Of a DNA stretch of 64,000 bases, positions 57,262 through 64,000 are shown one piece after another (position 1 is the first letter of the stretch; each line of letters starts with the position of its first letter). The translations under genes were made by a program, and so were the position numbers. This DNA comes from Albugo candida (lineage: Eukaryota; Oomycota; Peronosporomycetes; Albuginales), in assembly GCA_040437565.1 (NCBI GenBank), contig JBDOQK010000020.1, positions 62,001 through 126,000 of the forward strand, given 5' to 3'. The notes beneath the pieces were generated by a model. That model was not told the origin of the DNA. It ran no database searches and saw only the letters and a program-made list of their open reading frames with translations.

Positions 57262-59499
57262 CTCAAGTTACCCATTCAGAGAGTGCTCGAATGTGGTCGT
57301 GTACCAACTTCGAAGAAATATGCCAACGTTACCGAACAACGCGCTCAGATAATGCAAGCAGATACAAACGCAGAGTGAAGGTCGATACAAGTGCAGATAT
57401 AGGTGTGAGCTTACCAGCCGTTGGGTTTGTTCGGGCAGCAACTGGAAAAAGAGCTTGAGCATACACCGATACAAAAAGAATTCTTTGCAGCGGAGCCGCG
57501 CTTTGAAAGATGAGAAATGAATCGCTACTATCAAAGTCACATCAGCGAGTACATCACGTGTCATACACTTACCTTCTGCTACTTCTCGCTGCCTCAGTTT
57601 TTGGACGAAGCAATGTACTCGATGGCAACGCAGGAATGCGTTATGGTATCTCCAGAGAACTTGATTGGAACAAACCATCGCTATTTCAGTACTCTTTTGG
57701 TGTATTGGACCGGATAATCGACTTTTGCACCTATCAATCGTTTTGGAATTTGTTGAAAGTCGTTTTGACCAACGTACAGATGCAAGACGCTGCATCCAAT
57801 GCTAGCCAAGCTGGGGATGAAGACCATGCAATGGAAATGTGTCGAACCAACCACTTTATCGGTCTATTTACATAGCACAGAGTGTGGATGTTTTCTTGGA
57901 ATTTGAAGCAGGTGCATCTAGCTCGAACGCATTAGAAACATTGTATCTGAAGAAGACGATACATATGCACAAGAAGCCAACTCAACTACCTGTACTGCCA
58001 CAGTCTCTACCGTCAGTGAATTAAGTAGTTACCTTCAGAGACTCGTCGACGCAAGGAAATTTGAACAGTACATGCTGACGAAATTTCTGATCAGTGAAAG
58101 TACAAAGTATGGACGCACGTTGAATCACTGGGAATGTTTTATCGTGCGAGATCACCGGATGGATAAACTTTCTCCAATGGGATCGAAATCTAGACTACCT
58201 CGAACAACTAATTCTCTCAATTAGCTGTGGTTTTTCCCGCAAAGGAATGTTTGCCTGATTGTGGCTGTGGTTAAAGATCAGAGTGGAGATAGGATATGCA
58301 TGTATCATGATAGCTAAAGCGAAGGAATTGNNNNNNNNNNNNNNNNNNNNNNNNNNNNNNNNNNNNNNNNNNNNNNNNNNNNNNNNNNNNNNNNNNNNNN
58401 NNNNNNNNNNNNNNNNNNNNNNNNNNNNNNCTCAAGTTACCCATTCAGAGAGTGCTCGAATGTGGTCGTGTACCAACTTCGAAGAAATATGCCAACGTTA
58501 CCGAACAACGCGCTCAGATAATGCAAGCAGATACAAACGCAGAGTGAAGGTCGATACAAGTGCAGATATAGGTGTGAGCTTACCAGCCGTTGGGTTTGTT
58601 CGGGCAGCAACTGGAAAAAGAGCTTGAGCATACACCGATACAAAAAGAATTCTTTGCAGCGGAGCCGCGCTTTGAAAGATGAGAAATGAATCGCTACTAT
58701 CAAAGTCACATCAGCGAGTACATCACGTGTCATACACTTACCTTCTGCTACTTCTCGCTGCCTCAGTTTTTGGACGAAGCAATGTACTCGATGGCAACGC
58801 AGGAATGCGTTATGGTATCTCCAGAGAACTTGATTGGAACAAACCATCGCTATTTCAGTACTCTTTTGGTGTATTGGACCGGATAATCGACTTTTGCACC
58901 TATCAATCGTTTTGGAATTTGTTGAAAGTCGTTTTGACCAACGTACAGATGCAAGACGCTGCATCCAATGCTAGCCAAGCTGGGGATGAAGACCATGCAA
59001 TGGAAATGTGTCGAACCAACCACTTTATCGGTCTATTTACATAGCACAGAGTGTGGATGTTTTCTTGGAATTTGAAGCAGGTGCATCTAGCTCGAACGCA
59101 TTAGAAACATTGTATCTGAAGAAGACGATACATATGCACAAGAAGCCAACTCAACTACCTGTACTGCCACAGTCTCTACCGTCAGTGAATTAAGTAGTTA
59201 CCTTCAGAGACTCGTCGACGCAAGGAAATTTGAACAGTACATGCTGACGAAATTTCTGATCAGTGAAAGTACAAAGTATGGACGCACGTTGAATCACTGG
59301 GAATGTTTTATCGTGCGAGATCACCGGATGGATAAACTTTCTCCAATGGGATCGAAATCTAGACTACCTCGAACAACTAATTCTCTCAATTAGCTGTGGT
59401 TTTTCCCGCAAAGGAATGTTTGCCTGATTGTGGCTGTGGTTAAAGATCAGAGTGGAGATAGGATATGCATGTATCATGATAGCTAAAGCGAAGGAATTG
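57262..59499. repeat. 1069-bp exact direct duplication across a 100-N gap (probable assembly artefact)
   Basis: Bases 57262-58330 recur as 58431-59499 (offset 1169), separated by 100 N (58331-58430). All reading frames in the first copy recur unchanged in the second. Confidence 0.92.
57922..58224 (+). CDS. C-terminal exon of an unrecognised gene
   Basis: After a likely acceptor (GCATCTAG at 57914-57921) a frame of 100 codons runs to a TAG at 58222-58224. It reads LERIRNIVSEEDD, then SELSSYLQRLVDARKFEQYM and RTLNHWECFIVRDHRMDKLS. The composition looks like a real helical protein. Upstream protein-like pieces (FLGQQ-type block QPLGLFGQQLEKELEHTPIQ at about 57418-57510, and FLDEAMYSMATQECVMVSPE at about 57600-57660) probably belong to the same gene, but their splicing is unclear. 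Artefactual second copy at 59091-59393. Confidence 0.4.
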   Translation, partial: LERIRNIVSEEDDTYAQEANSTTCTATVSTVSELSSYLQRLVDARKFEQYMLTKFLISESTKYGRTLNHWECFIVRDHRMDKLSPMGSKSRLPRTTNSLN

Positions 59500-59708
59500 T
59501 TCACAAGGGTAATTGTAAAATTGTCGTATTATCATTCAATTAGGGCGTGTTGGAAATGTTATAAGTCGACTGAGGAAATTTTTTAATTCCAAAGATAGTG
59601 AAAGGATATCCGGATATCTAAGCGATTCATGGCTGGGTACATATCGGCTTTCAATCCAATCGACAAACTTGGGGTCGTTTATGCGATCTTTGAATTCCTC
59701 GTCGCCCT
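59394..59708. other. Intergenic spacer
   Basis: End of the duplicated segment and flanking sequence. No gene seen. Confidence 0.5.
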
Positions 59709-60191
59709 CTACAGAATAATCAGTCCCCGCGGCGTATAGTTAAAAACAACATCCTTACCTGACAGCCTTTCAAGAACTGCTTCGATAAGCTTGACCTCTT
59801 GCAAGAAACCAACTAATCTCCTGGGCTCCTTTTGCATCCAACGCTCGATATTGAAAAGACAATCTTCGCTCGTCTCGTCTTTGAGTTTTCTTAGCTTTGG
59901 TAAAATCAATTGTTTTAGCTGTTCTAGAATATTAGGTGATGTAGTAACTTCATGCTCGACATTGACCAAGCTTTGGTGGATTTCAAGTACTAAATCCAGG
60001 ATTTCAACAATTTGTTTCTGACTAATTGCTGGGTGCTCTCCCGGATGCAAAATTATGTCGGTCCCTGCTGAATGCGAGCTCGTGTCAGCCTCTTCTGAAT
60101 CTGAAGTGATTTCGCGAAGTTCAACGCCATGCGAAACGTCAAGTAACATTAACGCGATCGTTCCGAAGCTCGTGAATAAGAGCCGAGCCAT
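59709..60191 (-). CDS. Small secreted protein, candidate effector or extracellular protein
   Basis: 160 residues from the ATG at 60191 (MARLLFTSFGTIALMLLDVSHG), which gives a clean signal peptide with probable cleavage near residue 22. A longer in-frame start at 60305 would hide the signal peptide behind 38 hydrophilic residues and is less likely. The mature protein is acidic at first (ITSDSEEADTSSHSAG) and then helical and charged (LEQLKQLILPKLRKLKDE, then IERWMQKEPRRLVGFLQEVK). It has only one cysteine. No RxLR, CHxC or CCG motif and no known domain are visible. Secretion is inferred from the signal peptide only. Confidence 0.6.
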   Translation of the reverse strand: MARLLFTSFGTIALMLLDVSHGVELREITSDSEEADTSSHSAGTDIILHPGEHPAISQKQIVEILDLVLEIHQSLVNVEHEVTTSPNILEQLKQLILPKLRKLKDETSEDCLFNIERWMQKEPRRLVGFLQEVKLIEAVLERLSGKDVVFNYTPRGLIIL

Positions 60192-60305
60192 TTTGGTTGA
60201 TAGATTGAGTGTGGTGATAGTGGAGGAAATTTTGAAAGTGAGACTGTTCCACCAATCTTGTTTTCCCACGGATTGGAATGATGGCTGATAAACCAGTTGC
60301 TCCAT

Positions 60306-60479
60306 TCTTTTAAAAAATACAACGTTTAGAAATCATGCAACACGACAGTGCTACGTTTGAAAAATAGAATGAGATAATATCGAATCGGGTTATGAAATTG
60401 GAATACCCCGGGCGATAGAAAAACCACTTTGTCATGTATCATAAGTTTCCATTTTATTTCAGCGTGTAGCAGTATTTAT
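60306..60479. promoter_or_regulatory. Probable 5' flank of the small secreted protein gene
   Basis: Sequence immediately upstream of the minus-strand gene, with no other ORF. No specific promoter motif can be named. Confidence 0.2.
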
Positions 60480-60860
60480 TTTAGCATAAGACAACTTTGC
60501 CACGATCTCAGACAAGTGCACAGGTTCTAATATCACTCACTCTAACACAACAGTTTAGTTATGGTTATCTACAGCAATTATACTGCTCGGTTCCCTACTA
60601 ATCGTATTTGCTTCTACACCTGCTTGTCTATATCAATCTCAGGGCAGTGAGTGTATAATCTGTGAGTTCACTTTCACCTGAAAAATAATTGCAAATACAA
60701 TTCTTGAGTAAGTGTTATTCGCTAAAATAGATAGACCTGTCTACTTGGATCTGTTTTCTGGGAACTTCTGAGCGAATTGGTTAAATATTAAAATCAGCCT
60801 TCCATAATCTGTCCAATAACAACCTCAATCCCTCAGGGTGTCACATTGTAATGAGCCTAT
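60480..60860. repeat. Dispersed repeat family, copy 3 (inverted)
   Basis: The reverse complement matches 18770-19040 in order: TGTGACACCCTGAGGGATTG, TATACACTCACTGCCCTGAG, and a stretch with GTAGATAACCAT. Orientation is opposite to the other two copies. It is the only member of the family in the host gene block. Confidence 0.5.
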
Positions 60861-61261
60861 AACATTCTTACCAGCTTGGGAGGGGTGTGGTTACCGTTTG
60901 GTTAAATACGATACTGATGACTGCTTGGCACGACAGCAAGAGCAGTCAGTTTAGATCAATCGGCTTTGGGCGTTCCCATATAGTGCAGCAGCGCTCTTGT
61001 ATCAGAAGTTTATGTAAGATGCGAATGGAAAACTTTTTCATCTTGTATATCTTCTGTGCTAACATACGCTGCATTAGTACATAATAAAAATAAGCATTTT
61101 CTCGATAGTGTTTCTTCTAAATTTGCCCTTCTGCTCATCGATTCTCAAGATACAAGGAAGAGTGGAAGTCTGAATAGGATAGAGATAAAGAAGGTAGTGA
61201 AAGTCATTTGAGCGAAAGTGAGCAACTCGGGTGCGACTCGTTATGGCTGTGTAATGCTGCA

Positions 61262-61546
61262 CTACAAAGGAGTCAAGGAAAGCCCACTTTGTCTACAGAT
61301 GCATTCGTGAACGGCGACAACGCGTGGGTACAGTTGTGGCAGCGTCTCAACGGACTCTATCAGCCGATTAGAACCCCATAGGAGATCAATGATGGTGTCA
61401 CACTTGATCGTAATTGCAAGTGGAGGCTTATATCTTTCGAGCACGTCAGATGGAACGGAAGAGGCCACTACACGGATCAAGCCTAGTGCTTCGATACTCT
61501 AGAGTGGACAGACTCTGAATTGAGCAGCTGGGGACTTTACCTCCAT
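61262..61546 (-). CDS. Small unknown protein, two exons
   Basis: Minus strand. Exon 1 (61546-61541) would hold only ATG GAG; a 42-nt intron (GTAAAG...CTCTAG) leads to exon 2 (61498-61262), giving 80 residues (MESIEALGLIRVVASSVPSD, then KPPLAITIKCDTIIDLLWGS and PQLYPRVVAVHECICRQSGL). The exon 2 frame is open and protein-like, and an upstream stop lies in frame before the proposed ATG. No family is recognised. The start exon is inference. Confidence 0.4.
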
Positions 61547-61834
61547 TCTGGACGAACCGAGTGTTTGCGTTCAGTAATATGAGCGACCTGATTTTCATTT
61601 GAGTGTATACTTTCGACAAGCTATCCTCTCAGGGTCTCAATCGAGTCCGTATCCACTCGATATGAAAAAAACGACAGAATCTTGTCTTGAGTTGGCTCAA
61701 ATAATATAATATTAGCCAGTAATACGCGAGCTGCCGACCAAAACGGGTAAAATAAAGACGCTGTCGTAGCCATGTGAGCGGTACTGTATGATATAGTATA
61801 AACCGGTATGACAACTATAAAGTGAATTGAAAGA

Positions 61835-62242
61835 ATGAATGTGGCTAGTCGACTGGCCATTTCTTTGAGAACAAATGGGGCCCTACGAGGACATCGAAAG
61901 CTGAGTTCAAGCGCTCAAAATCACTCCCAACAACATAAGGAAAAGTACCCTTTTGACATGCATTTTCATGTAAGTCCTGTACACAAGTATCTTGGAACTG
62001 CGTACGGCACAATGCTTTGGCTTTGGGTGTTTTGGAGAATGAAACAAGACGGCAAAGCACTTTTGGTATTTGAGAGACTCGGCAAGTCGCATACTTGAAA
62101 AATGATTATTTACTCTCATTCATAGGGATTGGAACATCCTTGGGAGCACGGCCATGATCACTCTGCTAATGGAGAAGAAGCCGTCTCCTATCGTTACGAG
62201 CGAATTGGCGTCGGCGAAATACCGCAACTCGTGGAAGAGTAG
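61835..62242 (+). CDS. NDUFB2: Mitochondrial complex I subunit NDUFB2-like
   Basis: Two exons, 61835-62065 and 62126-62242, with a 60-nt intron; 115 residues. The N-terminus is Arg/Ser-rich with few acids (MNVASRLAISLRTNGALRGH), a typical mitochondrial presequence. A single hydrophobic helix follows (YGTMLWLWVFWRMKQDGKAL), then GLEHPWEHGHDH. The pattern of an aromatic helix, an R-x-K-x-D-G loop and H-P-W-E matches NDUFB2 (B8/AGGG) of plants and animals, an accessory subunit of the membrane arm of NADH:ubiquinone oxidoreductase. Assignment rests on this short motif, so some doubt remains. Confidence 0.75.
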
Positions 62243-62476
62243 CGATAAGTTGCGGATACGACTTTCATGTCACGAATTAGCACCTTTGGTCGCAGATTGT
62301 GCGGTCTAACAGATAATGATTCCTATCATCGTATCTTTTCTGATTTGAAAAGTTGAACTGAGCCAATAATCACACATTTTACCTCTTGATGAACTGAAGT
62401 TCTTCGACTGGATTCAGATGCAACAGAGCTTCTCACTCTCGGTGTTCAAAGACTCGGTGCGTAGCGTGGAGGTCGG

Positions 62477-64000
62477 CTAGCACACTAGAAGCTGCACAAA
62501 TCGTTTGTATTCGCCATGGTTCAAATGCACTTGGAGAGCTCCCTGAGGTAGCTTCTCAGGAACATTAGCATCGGTGCGGCTCTTCGTTGTGGTCATCAGC
62601 CGTCCGACAAACACAGCTGGGCGTTCAACTTGCCCTGGCTGATACCCAAATGCGATTTCTGCGCACTCGATCGCCCGCACAATTTGTGGATTCTCATTTC
62701 GATCTCGTGCAAGCTTTGCTGCCTGGCAACGAAGTTGTTCGATCTTGTTTTGATTTTGTCTCACGGTAACTTGCTCAGCCATCAACTGGTTTGAAGGCGC
62801 CTGCGTATCATTCAGCTTCACCAAACGTGGACAAGACGCATCTACCCAGACGTCTCTATTCAGTGATTCGATCTCCTTCAAAAGCTGAATCGACTCGTCA
62901 TCAGATTTATTCTTTTTCTTCGATACTGGTGCAAACGGATCAAGTCTTGACAACCTTTCTCGAGCCAATTGTGTTTTAGCTGTACGCACTTCCGATCTCA
63001 AATGTCGTACTGTCGCAATAAAGCTTTCCATCTCCGCATCGCCGACAGCAGAAAACTTACTTTTGGGTGTGATCATCCGGCCACCGTCTTTCAAGCGTTC
63101 GAATTGCTTTTGCATGTCTTTGATCAGCGATTCCAAAGCCAATTTTTCTTTTTGAGAATCCGCCAACGCCAAATCGGACTGATTTTGTGTTTCCGTCACT
63201 TTACTGCTCAAAAACGTATTCTTCCCATTGAGAGCAGTATTCTTTTCTGTCAGTCGCAAAATGTCGCTTTCCAACTTTTGATTCACCACACGTAAATGAC
63301 TATTCAGTGTGTCCAATTCTCGCATTCGCGTGTTTGCAGCGTGAAGCGCATTAGTAAGCTCCTCGACGGTGGACCGAAGGCCCACTGATTCTGTCAAAAG
63401 CTGACGGATTTCTTGTGCTCTTGTTTCCCAGTGTGAAAAGCGCGTCATTGTAGGCTCAATGGAATCTGGTTTGAGTGCAAACGCGTCAAGGAAAGCCCCA
63501 CGACACACGGACTTGACAAGGGACGCGAGACGCTCCTTGGAGGACTCTAGCATCGGATTGAATAAAGTTTTAAAAAAGTCTGCCAGTTCTCCTGTCAGGC
63601 CATCTGAGAATGCTTCAGGCGTCAGCTTTCCTTGCAGCATGGTCCATGTAGCAATGATTTGGCCTGAGTATGCTTCCAACGCATCAAGATCGTCACAATG
63701 ATCCACAAGAAATCCGTCCAAATCTTCTTCACTGCTAATGAGATCGAGCTCGACCCTTCTGGAGAGCTGTTGTGCAAGTGATTTCAAGGTTTTTATCTGC
63801 TGGTACGAGTAAACAATCGCTTCGGGTTGTGATGCGTCCTCCAAAGATTCCTCAGTCTGACCGGGTGCATCATTTTGGGTATCATTTGACGTGAAATTCC
63901 CGCAATTGATCAATGCCAATGTCGATGCCAAGGTAGTGGTCGATATACTCAGCGTACAAGCATGTTTTCTTGCTCGCAATTTCACAATCCCGGTGAATTC
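62477..64000 (-). CDS. Dynactin p150-like coiled-coil protein, C-terminal part (5' end outside window)
   Basis: The minus-strand frame is open from the window edge at 64000 to the stop at 62477, 507 codons, with no ATG at the start, so the gene continues beyond the window. The first 180 residues are helical (LASTLALINCGNF, LEAYSGQIIATWTMLQGKLT). A strong coiled coil follows (about 200-320, with NALHAANTRMRELDTLNSHL and RLTEKNTALNGKNTFLSSKV), then a basic linker (PVSKKKNKSDDES) and a C-terminal globular-looking tail ending GALQVHLNHGEYKRFVQLLV. Order and tail resemble the C-terminal half of dynactin p150(Glued), which links dynein to cargo. This is a similarity judged by eye; a generic coiled-coil protein is possible. 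Confidence 0.6.
   Translation of the reverse strand, partial: EFTGIVKLRARKHACTLSISTTTLASTLALINCGNFTSNDTQNDAPGQTEESLEDASQPEAIVYSYQQIKTLKSLAQQLSRRVELDLISSEEDLDGFLVDHCDDLDALEAYSGQIIATWTMLQGKLTPEAFSDGLTGELADFFKTLFNPMLESSKERLASLVKSVCRGAFLDAFALKPDSIEPTMTRFSHWETRAQEIRQLLTESVGLRSTVEELTNALHAANTRMRELDTLNSHLRVVNQKLESDILRLTEKNTALNGKNTFLSSKVTETQNQSDLALADSQKEKLALESLIKDMQKQFERLKDGGRMITPKSKFSAVGDAEMESFIATVRHLRSEVRTAKTQLARERLSRLDPFAPVSKKKNKSDDESIQLLKEIESLNRDVWVDASCPRLVKLNDTQAPSNQLMAEQVTVRQNQNKIEQLRCQAAKLARDRNENPQIVRAIECAEIAFGYQPGQVERPAVFVGRLMTTTKSRTDANVPEKLPQGALQVHLNHGEYKRFVQLLVC

Noticed and set aside
57268-57795. 175-codon minus-strand frame
   Set aside because: It is a shadow of plus-strand coding blocks, Cys/His-rich by chance, and is repeated only through the assembly duplication.
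61621-61860. Minus-strand 79-residue hydrophobic ORF with an ATG
   Set aside because: It is antisense to the well-supported NDUFB2-like start, and its hydrophobicity can arise from the complement of that region. No family seen.

Overview
The window looks like draft sequence from an oomycete, most likely a white-rust pathogen (Albugo or a close relative). This is inference. It rests on very short introns (mostly 42-66 nt, GT...AG, often with a GTACG or GTATG donor), host genes packed 35-300 bp apart, a myosin whose tail carries a PX domain (an architecture known from oomycetes), Mutator-like transposons with zinc-knuckle tails, and at least two genes with signal peptides.

Layout. Positions 1-30.7 kb are gene-poor and repeat-rich: three Mutator-like remnants (1.0-5.45 kb), a TIR element seen in two copies (1-0.59 and 17.5-18.6 kb), a small element with ATTCACTC-rich ends, a Ty3/gypsy-type LTR fossil (11.6-13.1 kb), a Tc1/IS630-like transposon with a TA target site (19.2-22.0 kb) and a dispersed repeat family at three loci. 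The only convincing host-type gene there is a 601-residue secreted protein with four CxxC pairs (8.04-9.85 kb). From 30.7 to 64 kb the window is a host gene block: a Nup85-like nucleoporin, a ferric reductase/NADPH oxidase-type flavocytochrome, a PX/coiled-coil protein, an unknown one-helix acidic protein, two satellite arrays (115 bp and 113 bp units), a myosin-PX fusion, a METTL21-type methyltransferase, a GCN5 acetyltransferase, V-ATPase subunit d, degraded or unresolved coding blocks including a cytochrome b5 reductase-like fragment, a small secreted protein, complex I subunit NDUFB2 and the C-terminal part of a dynactin p150-like protein.

Assembly warning. There are 15 runs of exactly 100 N. 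At nine of them the sequence before the gap is repeated exactly after it (29 to 1489 bp, about 5.8 kb in all), and two of these fall inside the Nup85 and myosin reading frames. These are almost certainly unmerged overlapping contig ends, not biological duplications. A tenth gap (41.8 kb) has similar but non-identical flanks, which may be two haplotypes.

How the genes relate. No operon-like logic is expected here. The host block mixes housekeeping functions: nuclear pore, chromatin acetylation, vacuolar proton pump, respiration, actin and microtubule motors. The one visible gene-to-gene relationship is the stand-alone PX/coiled-coil gene, which is a paralogue of the myosin tail lying 6 kb upstream on the same strand.
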